This document shows, one piece after another, positions 34,095 to 47,867 of a stretch of DNA of 64,000 nucleotides. The DNA lies in the NCBI RefSeq assembly GCF_033807575.1, contig NC_084729.1, positions 2,418,001 to 2,482,000 on the forward strand, read 5' to 3'. Position numbers and translations under genes: made by a program. The notes beneath the pieces are model-generated. The model did not search any database and was not told the DNA's origin. It saw only the letters and a program-made list of their open reading frames with translations. The stretch is from Cydia pomonella (lineage: Eukaryota; Arthropoda; Insecta; Lepidoptera; Tortricidae). Position 1 is the stretch's first letter. Every line of letters begins with the position of its first letter.

Positions 34095-34295
34095 TTAACT
34101 ACTATCAGTCTTCTCTTCAGTTTCCACTTTAACTTTCCTAATAGTGATCCTCTTATTTTTCTTCGGTATCTTGTGCTTGTACCGGCCGTGCAGGTAGAGG
34201 GCGCTCTTGTGCCCGAAGTCCGCGCCGCACAGCGTGCACACGAACGGACGCGCGCCTGTGTGTGTGTTGATGTGGTCCGCGAGCATGTTTTTTGA
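34095..34295 (-). CDS. Gene B last exon (His half of finger 10, finger 11, tail)
   Basis: Acceptor TTTTTTACAG. Encodes SKNMLADHINTH, a TGARP-type linker, FVCTLCGADFGHKSALYLH, and a basic tail (KIPKKNKRITIRKVKV) to TAA at 34095. SKN joined to the upstream GKAFK gives exactly x12 between Cys and His. Confidence 0.9.
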   Translation of the reverse strand, partial: SKNMLADHINTHTGARPFVCTLCGADFGHKSALYLHGRYKHKIPKKNKRITIRKVKVETEEKTDSS

Positions 34296-36442
34296 CTGTA
34301 AAAAACGTAGTATAAAAATTAAGTGCTGGTATATTTCACCAAAAATACATTGATTGGAGGCTGCACCAATCTACAAGGTTTTCCCAAAAAATCCAAATAT
34401 ATTCCATCTAATCCAGCTTTGATGATTCATTTGAAGACAAGTAACATTTCCTGAAGGTGAACTAATTTGAACCTTAAATCCGAATGCTAAAGTTGAAATT
34501 CTAATGGCGCGTATGTGGTCGATAAATCGTACTATGCCTGGAAAAGGGTTAAATCTAAGACAATATCATGGTAAACGAGATGGCGCTGTACAGCTCCATA
34601 CATTTTGCGGTAACTCTGAGTGTCAAAAGTTTCTGTTTGACAATTCAGTGACCGCAAAACATTGGCGCAGTACAGCGCCATCTGATTTGGATGTTAAACT
34701 AAGGGGCACGTTTCTTAACCCCTTATTCCACGCAAAATAGGCACAATGGTTGTCGATTTGCGGAAAATGGCCAGAAGCACTAATTAACTAGCACTACCCC
34801 CTTATTCATAAACGTCTACTAAAGTTGACAAGCCGCTAATAATCGTTTGTCCCTTTCCGACGTACTGGTATGATGGAAAGGGACAAATCAAACTAGACCA
34901 ACACATTCACTGCCAGACAAAAAACGGCGCATTACCCCAGAAACCGGTGGTCTATAGCTGCGTACAAAACAACCCGCCCAGTGGGTTGTCCGGCATCTGA
35001 ACAAAGTTCACGAGCGCCCACCAGGTGGGTTCCCGGCAGTGAATGTGTTAATAGACTAGGAACAGATTTTCATGAATCGCCTCCCGGGCGAAAACTCGTA
35101 TAGTGCTTAACGGCTATGCATGGCAAACCCTTGTAGACGTCAGCTGCCGCTCCGTTGGTGGATTGAGGAATGGCAGCTACCGAAAACGTAAAAAAAGTGA
35201 CATCGCCTTCCGTTTGATACTTTGTCCGATGATAGTTCAGATGATATTGTTAGTTAAAAAAATCGTCAGCCGGTTATATCGCGGTAGTAAGAACATCAGC
35301 TGGTCGCATGAACATGTAAAAAATTAGCGCTTTACCTTTTTGTGATAGCAACAACAAATCATGAAACTTTGCATGTAGCATTTCATCAGGTGAAACGCCT
35401 GAAATGCCATAAATGGATTACGTAATTAACACGACATTAAGTGCTAAGGCGCGTATTTTTTACATGTTCATTTTACAGCTGACGGTCTTTCCACCGCGAT
35501 ACAACCGGGTGACGGTTTTTTAAATTTAAAACAGACTGACTAAGTATCAGTCGGGAGGCGATGACTTACGAAATATGCTCCTGGCCCGCGGTCTATAAGT
35601 TAGGTGCAAAACTGACCCAATATAAAAAAAAACCACATTAGCAGAATGCGCTACAAATCTGGCTATAATTGAAATTTTCTGAAATGATATTTTTCGTCTT
35701 AAACCGTAATCTGTTATACGAAATACTTTGTTTCTTTTATACGCTCCACACAGCTCCCGTATTCGGCACGTGTCCGAAGCAGCAATGCTTCTAAAATTCC
35801 TTTTTTTTTCTTAAAAATAACAATTCAATAGGCGGGTCCACACAGAGCGGAGCATGCGCGCGAGCTAGTCTCCTCGCGCACTAAACGGCAAGTGTAGATG
35901 TGCTTCGGCCGTGCCCGCGCGCTCGGGTGAGGAAATTTCCTTGCTTGCTCTGTATGGACCCGCCTATTAACAATAATATCCGCATCCCGGGCACGCACGG
36001 CCGTCCGCTCAGTGTTCAACCAGCTGCGTTCGAAGAAAGACCTGGGGCCCATTTCTCGAACGGTATTAGTCTTATATTATTAGTGTGCCGCCATGGTAAA
36101 GTAGTAGTAGTAAACTCTTTATTTTACAAAAATACATATTAAAAGTAACATACAATTAGTAAGAAGTACAAAGGCGAGTACCCTTTGAGGGATCTCTTCC
36201 AGTTAACCTTTGAGTAGATGAGAGGAGAGAGTGAGAAGAGGGTGATAAATGCAGCAAAATGTACAACAAGGTACCAGAAATACAAAGGATATAAATACAT
36301 ACATAATTTACCTATAGGATAAACATGTATTACAAAAAAGGAATGGGGAAAATACACTAAAAATTGGAAAGAAGTAGAAAAATATAAATCTATACAATAG
36401 AAATATATATATATATATATAAAATGCAAAATAATAAACTAT

Positions 36443-36478
<36 letters not shown>

Positions 36479-39400
36479 ATAGTTTATTATTCAAGTAGGC
36501 ATATTACAATGCGCGTATGAACGTCAAATAAAGCTACGCCGGCTCTAACCCTACACCTCTGACCCGAGATTTAAATCCCCCCTCAATTGGAGGAGGGTAT
36601 CCCAATATGGACCGGCAAGAAACTCGGCGGGACACATCTTTTCAAAACATTCATCATTGGCCTTCGAGTCTATTACAGACTATACAAGCATACAGGCAGG
36701 GCGACAACGTTTTTCACGGCTGTATAAGCCAATACGGGAACAACAAAACATTACATCTTATAATTACCATGCAATAAAATAAAATATATATTTTACTCAG
36801 TCAGATAACCATAGCATCTTTAACCTCCCCTTAAGCGACGCAACCGATTGCGCCCGACAGTTCGTGGACTAATAATATTAGTCTAATACCGTTCGAAAAA
36901 ATGGGCCCCAAAACTCACTGCACCTTAAATACATGATGATACCTTGAATTTCGTACATTGACTTGCCTGTTCCTGTCTCTTATCTCACATGTATAATTAT
37001 ATTGCTGTCCCGCCCATGACGCCAGCGGACAATGTCACTGTGCGAGCGGGAAAGCAATATAAAAATGCGCGTGCGGTAAAGAGGAAAGGAACAGGCGGCT
37101 CATTGTACCAAATTCTTTGTGCTTAGCTTCCTATACATTAGTGTCTGTTTATTTATTTTATTTCATTGAAGTGAAAACTTCTTTAGCGGCGCTGTGCACT
37201 TTTTGTGATGGGGGAAAAAATGTTAAACTCGCGACAGGTCACGTAACCTGATCGAAAAACTGTTACAATGTCATTGAATTGTAATAGTTCTGAAGTGTTA
37301 AATTTTTAATGTAATTTAAATTGTCATGTTTGTGACGATAGCGCAACAAATGAATATCATATTTTACCACATAAATGATAGTACTTTTATACTGATAATT
37401 AAAGCAATTCGTGCAAAATTATTCCCTAACCATTCCAAAATATCAAAAATGCACAACGTTAATATTCAAGTTTTCACTTCTGCCGGCACTCCCGGAGTGC
37501 AACCCGTTGTTTTTTTCTTAGGAAAACATACAGCTAGAGTGACAAAACAGGTTGCGGAATGGATACAGTAAGCCAATCACAAGTTTCCACTGGTAGAAAC
37601 TTCTCCATAGTACCTGGAAGGCCTTCCCGCAGTGGTCGCACATCATGTCCTTGGGCGCGACGTAGTTGTCGTGCGCCAGTCGTCGGTGCCGCGTCCGGTT
37701 TTTCGTCGACTTGAACATTTGGACGAACATGACGAGTTATTAAAAATATTGCGGTGAAGATACCTTGAAAGCCTTCCCGCAGTGGTCGCACATCTTGTCT
37801 TTGGGCGCGACGTAGTTGTCGTGCGCCAGTCGCCGGTGCCGCGTCCGGTTTGTCAACGACTTGAACATCTGGACGAACATGACGAGTTATAAGAAACATT
37901 TCGACAAAGATACCTTGAAGGCCTTCCCGCAGTGGTCGCACATCTTGTCTTTGGGCGCGACGTAGTTGTCGTGCGCTAGTCGCCGGTGCCGCGTCCGGTT
38001 CGTCGACGACTTGAACATCTGGACGAGCATGACGAGTTGTTAATTTTGCGTCAACATAATGTATGAAATTTTTTGCGGTCGCTTTTATGAAAAAAATAAA
38101 ATAAAAACGTCATCATTACTGTCAAATTTCTATGACGATGTTTATAATGACACCGCCTCATTTTGTTCCGTCTCTGCAAAGTTAGTTTAGACGGACTCTA
38201 ACGGCATCGAAAGGATACCAAAATCCAGATCACGTTTTATACTCATTCTCATTTATTCGTAAAGTCAATTTACATTTAAAGCTACAATACCTGCAAGTTA
38301 TAAGTTTCCTATTTGGTATGGTTTGCATTATCATCTTGGGTATCTAACCTCATTTAGGTAAGAAAATGCGAGGTTTTGGTTGATAAAATAGTTACCATGT
38401 GGCACACTTGTTAGATCGTTACCATGTGGCACACTTGTTAGATAGTTACCATGTGGCACACTTGTTAGATAGTTACCATGTGGCACACTTGTTAGATAGT
38501 TACCATGTGGCACACTTGTTAGATAGTTACCATGTGGCACACTTGTTAGATAGTTACCATGTGGCACACTTGTTAGATAGTTACCATGTGGCACACTTGT
38601 TAGATAGTTACAATGTGGCACACTTGTTAGATCGTTACCATGTGGCACACTTGGCACTGTTAGACAGTTACCTCGTGGCACACTTTTTAGATAGTTACCA
38701 TGTGGCACACTTGTTAGATATTTACCATGTGGCACACTTGTTAGATAGTTACCATGTGGCACACTTGTTAGATAGTTACCATGTGGCACACTTGGCACTG
38801 TTAGACAGTTACCTCGTGGCACACTTTTTAGATAGTTACCATGTGGCACACTTGTTAAATAGTTACCATTTGGCACACTTGTTAGATAGTTACCATGTGG
38901 CACACTTGTTAGATAGTTACCATGTGGCACACTTGTTAGATAGTTACCATGTGGCACACTTGTTAGATAGTTACCATGTGGCACACTTGTTAGATAGTTA
39001 CCATGTGGCACACTTGTTAGATAGTTACCATGTGGCACACTTGTTAGATAGTTACCATCTGGCACACTTGTTAATAGTTACCATGTGGCACACTTGTTAG
39101 ATAGTTACCATGTGGCACACTTGTTAGATAGTTACCATGTGGCACACTTGTTAGATAGTTACCATGTGGCACACTTGTTAATAGTTACCATGTGACACAC
39201 CGGGCACTCGTATTTCCGTTCGTCGCTGTGCACGCTCTCCGTGTGCTTTCGCAGCAGGCTCCCGGTCGCGAACACTCGACTGCACTCCGTGCAGTTATGC
39301 CTGTACACAATATAAAACGTCGTTAAAATAGTGGAACACCGCTTACAAAACGTAATCCCCATTTTGCTCTGAAATATGATTATTTTAAAAAATAAAAGCG

Positions 39401-42400
39401 AAAACAAATTACATATAATTTTTTTCACCACACCAACGGGTAAAGGCCCTATTGATTGTTCAAAAACGAATGAGAAAGTTGCATTTTATCCACATGTGGG
39501 GCAAAGTAATCAGATGCAAAGCTTGAGTTGTTTCCTTATGTTAGCTGGTAGAATTGACTTTTAAATGATCATTTTGAATGATAATTTTTTTATTACATTC
39601 ATTTGGATTTGATTTGGTTTGATTTCATTTCATAGTTAGTATTTTCCTCGCGTTGGTGGTAAAGTATTTCACTCGGAGGTCGGAGGCAAAGTTTGTTTAA
39701 CCCTCGTGCCTTGAAACCCTTGCAAAGCTGATTCCACTTCTCAAAATTGGAATCAGCGCCAGCGATTAAACAACAACTTTGCCCCCTTGTAAAACTAATA
39801 ACTATAAAGCTCTTTTAATCTTATAAGTTATAATAATTCAAAGTAGAAAAAAACTAATTAGGGGACATAGGTCACATAGGTCCGATTAATCGATCAATTT
39901 GTGTGTTATATAATATTCATTTATAGTGAGTTTTTCGGAACTTATGTGCGAAATATTATTTGATATTTACCAGTCGCTTTTCGGTGAAGGAAAACATCGT
40001 GAGGAAACCGGACTAATCCCAACAAGGCCTAGTTTACCCTCTGGGTTGGGAGGTCAGATGGCAGTCGCTTTCGTAAAAACTAGTGCCTACGCCAAATCTT
40101 GGGATTAGTTGTCAAGCGGACCCCAGGCTCCCTTGAGCCGTGGCAAAATGCCGGGACAACGCGAGGAAGAAGAAGATAATATTCATTTATAGATTTATAG
40201 AGGGGTAAAACGGGATCCTATTACTAACCCTCCGTTGTCTGTCCGTCCGTCTTTCTGTCTGTCACCAGGCTGTATCTCATGAAACGTGTTAGACTGATAG
40301 ATGATGTATTTTTGTTGTCGCTATAACAACAAATACTAAACAGTACGGAAACCTCGGTGGGCGAGTCCGACTCGCACTTTTTCTTTCATTTTAACAAGTA
40401 AAAAAAATCCTTACGTGAGCGTTTCGCTGGACACGTGTTCGCCGGAGTACTTCATGTGGCTGTTGTACGAGTACGCGTTTTTGAAATGCTTGTTACATTG
40501 CGCGCAATACATCACTTCATCCTTCTGTTAAAAAAAAAATAGTTTATTACACAATTCAATTCAATATATTTAATTAAGCGCTGACCTTAAAGACGATGCG
40601 GATATTGAGCGCGAGCGCAGAGCGTTGTCCGTCAGAGCGAATATGATAGCCCGCAGGTTTGCTCATTGCTCAAAAGAAGTTAAAGTCAGTTTATTCAGAG
40701 TCTACTGTACTAGTTTTTACACAAGCAGCCTGTGGGCAAACTACACGTATAAACGGTACAATGCTCTGCGCGTTCAATATAATAACGCGTACAGGGTGCT
40801 GATGGGGTTGTCTAGATTCTGTAGCGCGTCAGGGATGTTCGCGGAAGCGCGGGTAGACTGCTTTTACACCACGATGCGCAAGCGAGCCACATCCCTGGTG
40901 CGCAGAGTACGGCCAGCTCCAACAGCATCCTGACCATGCTTGCGGACAGGGTTGATGGCCTATATTTAAATAACTGCTGCATGACTCATGTGCGCAGGAA
41001 TAAGTGAGTACCTAGGCGGATTTTCTTGAATCCGCTTATTTATTTATTTATAAGAAACTCAAATATAGTATATAGTTTGCTATAATTAAATACATATGTA
41101 TATATTAACATTAGCATTAAGATAAAAATTGTCACTAACACATAATGATCCAAGTTGGTCGTGAATAAATAATTTATATATTATATAATTCGAATAATAC
41201 AATCCATATTAGTGTTAGTACATAGCACAGCAAGACTTAGATTGAGCTTACTATGGGACTTAGTCAATTTGTGTAAGAATATCCTATTATATTTATAAAA
41301 AAAGGAAAAAGAAAAAAAAAAGAATGTCAATAACTACAAATCAGCGACATTAATCCGCTAATAACCAATGCTGTACGTACTGGCAGCTGAGAGTTTGCGG
41401 TTCATTACCTAGACAGGGATAGGCTTATGCCATACATTGAAGAACCAGTCAAATAAACCTCGTACAATAATTTTGTGCAGATTAAAATATAACTAGCTAA
41501 AATGTTGTTATGAAATGACAAAACTAACCCAACAACAAGTAAATATTCATTCATTGATATTCCGCTAAGATAAGTATTTTTATGGCTAGATACATTTTAT
41601 TATCAATCTGTATGGCAGTGCGTTCAGGTACAGCCAGGAAAATTTACATGGGTACACGAATCAGGTCAAATATATTTGAACTGACGGAGTGACAATAAGG
41701 GTACCTTTCGACCAGAGATATGCTATGCTTGCTATGCTATGTTTTCAAACATTTGAATCGCAGCTCCAGCTACGTTTCAAATAAATAAATAAATAAATAT
41801 TATAGGACATTATTACACAAATTGACTAAGTCCCACAGTAAGCTCAATAAGGCTTGTGTTGAGGGTACTTAGACAACGATATATATAATATATAGATATT
41901 TATAAATACTTAAATACATAGAAAACACCCATGACTCAGGAACAAATATCCATGCTCATCACACGAATAAATGCCCTTACCAGGATTTGAACCCGGGACC
42001 ATCGGCTTCATAGGCAGGGTCACTACCCACTAGGCCAGACCGGTCGGTATGTATGAAAACATAGCATAGCACAGCATAGCACATCTCTGGTTGAAAGGTA
42101 CCCTAAAGGCTTATCTCTATTTTCAGTTCCTAAGGAAATATTTTTGTTAAAAATGGCAAGACGGAGGAAAGACTCCTGGACAACATGAAAGAGAAAAGGA
42201 AAATACACATCTGTAAGAAGGAATTTATTACAATATAGAAAATATCTAAATCAACAAGTTAATAAAATAGTTTACGTTATTTGGCACACCATCATCCCTA
42301 TTATCCTCGTAATCTAAAAAGCCGTACGTTGTTATGAAAGTCGTATGCAGTTACGTTTAAGCTTGGCACAGTAGTATTTAAAATGTCATATTTATTCAAA

Positions 42401-45400
42401 ATTTTACTGAAGTTATGCTTACTTACACGTGAAAAGTGATTCCACTGTCCTTGGAATAACTAGAATAAATTCTGCACCAAATCACGTCACATGAAGACAT
42501 TTTCAATCACAAAAAGACGTTGTTTTTATAAACCTATTAAGCCATCCTCACTGACTGTCATCTCGGTAGAACTGAACTTGCCAATCGAGTAGTTTGTAAC
42601 TCCGCCTCCGCCCACCTTAGGGTAGTTTACGTAGTACTGTAATTGAGAGGACAGAATGCTTCCATGTTTTATTTCCGTTCACTGGCAGACAGACAGACAC
42701 ACATTTACAGAAGAATGGACTCGAGCGACGTGCAAGGTGAGGTGTTGTTTGATCTTGAAACTCTTATCACATTTGTACAGATAATCCAAGTTGTGTGTGC
42801 AGACAGACAGACAGAGAGACATACTTACACTAGAATGAACTCTAGCGACTTGCAAGGTGAGGTGTTGCTTGATTTTCAAACTCTCATCAGCTTATCTCTT
42901 TCCGCATTTATACAATAAATTAGTAAAAATCTGCGACATAAGGCACTGTAACTTAACTGAAGCAAAAAGGCATATCCAACCCCTACTACTTTCTTGGAAC
43001 TATGATGAGTCAGAGGATATTTTGAAATGACTGTAGTATACGACAATATTCAATTGCGTCTGCTCCCGAAAGATGAATAACTTCTACAGCTACTTTTCTT
43101 TTATTTTGTTTTCTCTCACATTTCGTAGTTATACACACGCACATATTCATACATACATACTCACATATATACACACATACCCTCACATAAACACTTTCAC
43201 TTACATACAACTTACTGAGACCTTTTTAACTGTTTTTGTGCTTAGTTTGATAGTTAGTCATATAATAAAAAAATCTAATTTAATTTAGCTTTAACAATAA
43301 TGTATTCTGTTAAAATGAGAACCGCACCATTTCGATACTTCTCTGAGATTCCCACGTGACAGGCTGAGCCTAGTGTGGGGATCAATGTACTGCTGGTCTT
43401 GTAATGCCAAATTCTTGAAATAAATATTATTCTTATTATTATTCTTATTATTTGTACAGATAATCCAAGTTGTGTGTGCAGACAGACATACTTACGCTAG
43501 AATGGACTCGAGCGACGTGCAAGGTGAGGTGTTGTTTGATCTTTAAACTCTCATCACATTTGTATAGCCAATCCAAGTTGTGTGTACAGACAGACAGACA
43601 GACATACTTACACTAGAATGGACTCGAGCGACGTGCAAGGTGAGGTGTTGCTTGATCTTGAAACTCTTATCGCATTTGTACAGACAATCCAAGTTGTGTG
43701 TGCAGACAGACAGACAGACAGACATACTTACGCTAGAATGGACTCGAGCGACGTGCAAGGTGAGGTGTTGCTTGATCTTGAAACTCTTATCGCATTTGTA
43801 CAGACAATCCAAGTTGTGTGTGCAGACAGACAGACAGACAGACATACTTACGCTAGAATGGACTCGAGCGACGTGCAAGGTGAGGTGTTGCTTGATCTTG
43901 AAACTCTTATCACATTTGTACAGACAATCCAAGTTGTGTGTGCAGACAGACAGACAGACAGACATACTTACGCTAGAATGGACTCGAGCGACGTGCAAGG
44001 TGAGGTGTTGCTTGATCTTGAAACTCTTATCGCATTTGTACAGACAATCCAAGTTGTGTGTGCAGACAGACAGACAGACATACGTACACTAGAATGGACT
44101 CTAACGACGTGCAAGGTGAGGTGTTGCTTATCTTTAAACTCTTATCACATTTATACAGACAATCCAAGTTGTGTGTGCAGACAGACAGACAGACATACGT
44201 ACACTAGAATGGACTCGAGCGACGTGCGTGGTCAGGGTTGGCTTACACTTGAAACTCTTGCCACACTCGGAGCACTTGAACAGGCGCTCCATATTCTTAT
44301 GTGTGCTGCGGACAGACGAACAAATATTAAATAAATATTATAGGGATATTCTTACACAAATTGACTAAGTCCCACGGTAAGCTCAAGAAGGCTTGTGTTG
44401 TGGGTACTCAGAAAACGATATATATAATATACAAATACTTAAATACATAGAAAACATCCATGACTCAGTAACAAATATTTGTGCTCATCACACAAATAAA
44501 TGCCCTTACCGGGATTCGAACCTGGGATCATCGGCTTCATAGGCTGGGTCACTACCCTCTAGGCCAGACCGATCGTCAAAATATGATATAAAGTAAAAAG
44601 AAGCTTGTAGAAACGTTTTGGCGGTTCAACTGGCAGGTGATGCAAGTAGGTGCTGAAACCTTTCAGAGCGGCCCTCAGTACTTACAGCATGTGGTACTTC
44701 AAGCGGTTGTCGAAGATCTTCTTCCCGCATTGAGGACATTCCTCGCAGCCGTGACCACGGATGTGATTCAAGTATTTCCCGTAGCGACTGCAAAGACAAC
44801 CAAACAGTTCTCTTTAATTGCTCAAAGGTTGACTGGAAGAGATCTCTTATTGGGATAATTTCGCCTTTGTACATTGCCAAGTTTTTTTTTTCTTTTAATG
44901 TATCCTTACCTGTCCCTTATATGTACAATAAAATGTTTACATACATACATACATATAGTTATTAATAGGGAATATTACGCGAAACTCTAGGGGGCGCCAC
45001 TACCACAATCCATCACAAACTGAACAAGAAACAAGAAAATCGTAATTTCGTTATCTAACCTCTCTATCACTCTTGCTTATTCGAGAGATAAGAGGCAGAT
45101 AAATTTCGGTTTTCTTGTTTCCCGGTAGGCCCTTTGTAAACAAACCGCCTTAATGCATCAATTTCATATTTATTATCTGTGAAAACTTGTCAAAAAATAG
45201 TGTAAGGCACGGTATGTATAAGTTACTCTATCCTCCTAAGACCCCGAGTACAAATTTTTGTACATATTCCAAAATCTATTTTGAACTTTTATTATGTAAC
45301 TAAGGGTTCCAAATTCAAAAAACAAATTATTGGTTCTAGGTCTTAGGAGGCTATGGTTTAAGATAGGTGCTAGTGCTGCACTCTGGCGGCAGAACGTTGC

Positions 45401-47808
45401 AGTAATACTTTATTGTACAAATAAACTGAAATAGATACCGACTAAACTCAACGAGCTCAACGAGGGGGGGGGGGGCGGGTTTAGGGTCGGCAACGCGCAT
45501 GTGAGTCCTCTGGAGGTGCAGGCGTACATAGGCTACGGAGACTGCTTCCCATCAGGCGGGCCGTATGCTTGTTTGCCACCGACGTAGTATAAAAAAAAAA
45601 AACCGGACAAGTGCAACTCGGACTCGCCCACCGAGGGTTCCGTTCCATCTAAAAACACGTGAGTGGAATCCGTAGAATTAGTTTAATGTTAGTATGTCTC
45701 ACACCAGTTTCAATTCGATTTATCATATTGATTTATAGTATCGCTAGCACGTGACTTTGATAAAAAAAAACAACGGGTTGTACTCCGGGAGTGCCGGCAG
45801 AAGTGAAAACTTGAATAAAAACGTTGTGCATTTTTGATATATTGGAATGGTTAGGGAATAATTTTGCACGAATTGCTTTAATTAGCATTATAAAAGTACT
45901 ATCATTTATGTGGTACTGGCTTCAATGACATTGTAACAGCTTTAGCCATCCCAACGTGCAAATTGGTAATGTATAAAAACAGCCCCCACGTAAGATCTAT
46001 ACAATTATATAACAAATTACCCCACAGTATATCAAATGAGATTAAAGACGGCATATTCAAGGCAAAACTTGTAAACCTACTAATTAAAAAATGTTACTAT
46101 AGTATAGACGAATTTCTTAATGATAAAGATTTAAAGTAACTAGATATATTCAATTAAATGTGATAAATACTTTTAGATGTGCCAAATGAGAATAAATTTA
46201 AATGTATGTAATTAAATTGTATAAGTTATATCATTAAATATTAGTATTATTAACATAAGATGGACAGAACATAACATAGGTATAAGTATAGAAGTAAGAC
46301 ATTGTAATGCCCTCACAGGGTAGCATGTACTATTCCTAAGAAATTATATTTAACACCATGTATCCTGATGCATTACTGTACATGTATACAATAAATAAAT
46401 ACAATACAATACAATACAATACAACAGTTTTTCGATCAGGTCACGTGTCCGTCTTACGAATTTTCAATCTGATGAATCTGTCGGTCACGTGACCTGTCGC
46501 GAGTTAAAAAAAAATTCCCCGTTACTAAAGTTTTCACTTCAAAAAAATTAAAAATATATATTTGTACATACGTGAACTCGCGAGAACAGATGTCGCAGTT
46601 CCAGAGGGTAACAGGTACGGAATGCTCAGTATCGCAGTGTCGACGCATGGAGTTAGGCGTGTCCCACGAGTGGGCACATCGGGTACACTTCAGCAGTCTG
46701 TGGGGTACAAATACTTGGGGTGAATGATTAAAAACTATACTCTGTTAATATAATACAATAACCAGAGTAAGCGTAGGAGTTGAAAATAGAGTTCCGGCTA
46801 CTCTGGTTATAATATTAGCGGAAAATCGTTGAGCATTAGACTTTTTGTTTGCCGCGACATCTATGGTCGAGTAGCAGCACTGAGAGTTCCGCTACTTGAC
46901 GCTAGATGTAGACTACGAAAATAATAGTATTTTTGGTAACAAAACCGTTGTACAGAGTGAGCACTCTTGGTCTTCTTAATTCTCTTTCCTTTAACCTACA
47001 TTATTTGATCATGTAATGTTTTCATCTTCTCTCAACTGGCTTAAGGAGCCATTTGAGGGTAGATTTTGTTTACTTTTATTCAAATACCTAAGGATACAGA
47101 GTATATCACTACATACAGTACTGATTGTAAAAGGGGTTGTGAATGAACGAATGACCGAATGTGATTTAACCGTACGATATTTAAGCTATATAAGTACCTA
47201 CAAAGAGAATTTGAAAGAGAGGTGTATGGTCAAAGAAAATTTTGTAGCCGCAGTAAATTTAACTGCCATCTTTCGACGCATGATTAAAACTTTTAGAACG
47301 CCATTTGACTTTGATCCTTATTAGTTTACTGATAGATTTAGATTTATTTATTTCATAATATTAAATTACAATATAAATTCTTGCAAGCTAATCTATATGA
47401 ATTTATGTTATGATCGTCAACTATTTATTATATACAATGTCAAGACAGAAAAAATCATCAAATATCAATAGCAAAATAAATTCATCACAATGGCAAATAA
47501 ATATTGGGAAATAATTATACAATGTCAAATAAAAATAATTACGGAAAAGATGTCAATATGGCTACTAATACTTATACGATATGTGTTAAATTTGTTATGG
47601 TAATCTTACCTATAATGGGTGTCCTTATGCGTCGCCAGGGCTTGCTCGGTGTGGAACCTCAGCTCGCAAATGTCGCAGGACATCTTGCCATACATCTGCA
47701 CACATCATTTTATATTTAATTATTAACGCACGCATATTTCTTATTTAATGCATGTTAATTATAAGATCGACGACTTGGATGCGTTTCAGCGGGACTGGCG
47801 GGACCGGG

Positions 47809-47867
<59 letters not shown>

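Noticed and set aside
38331..39100. Long open frames on both strands through the 27-bp repeats
   Set aside because: 27 is a multiple of 3 and the unit lacks stops, so frames stay open by chance. The peptide is pure repeat and lies in an intron.
38391..39200. CRISPR-like array
   Set aside because: There are no unique spacers; the units are contiguous and this is animal DNA.
47016..47324. 102-residue protein on the plus strand
   Set aside because: It lies in an intron of gene B, has no recognised motif, and I could not find a promoter or relatives.
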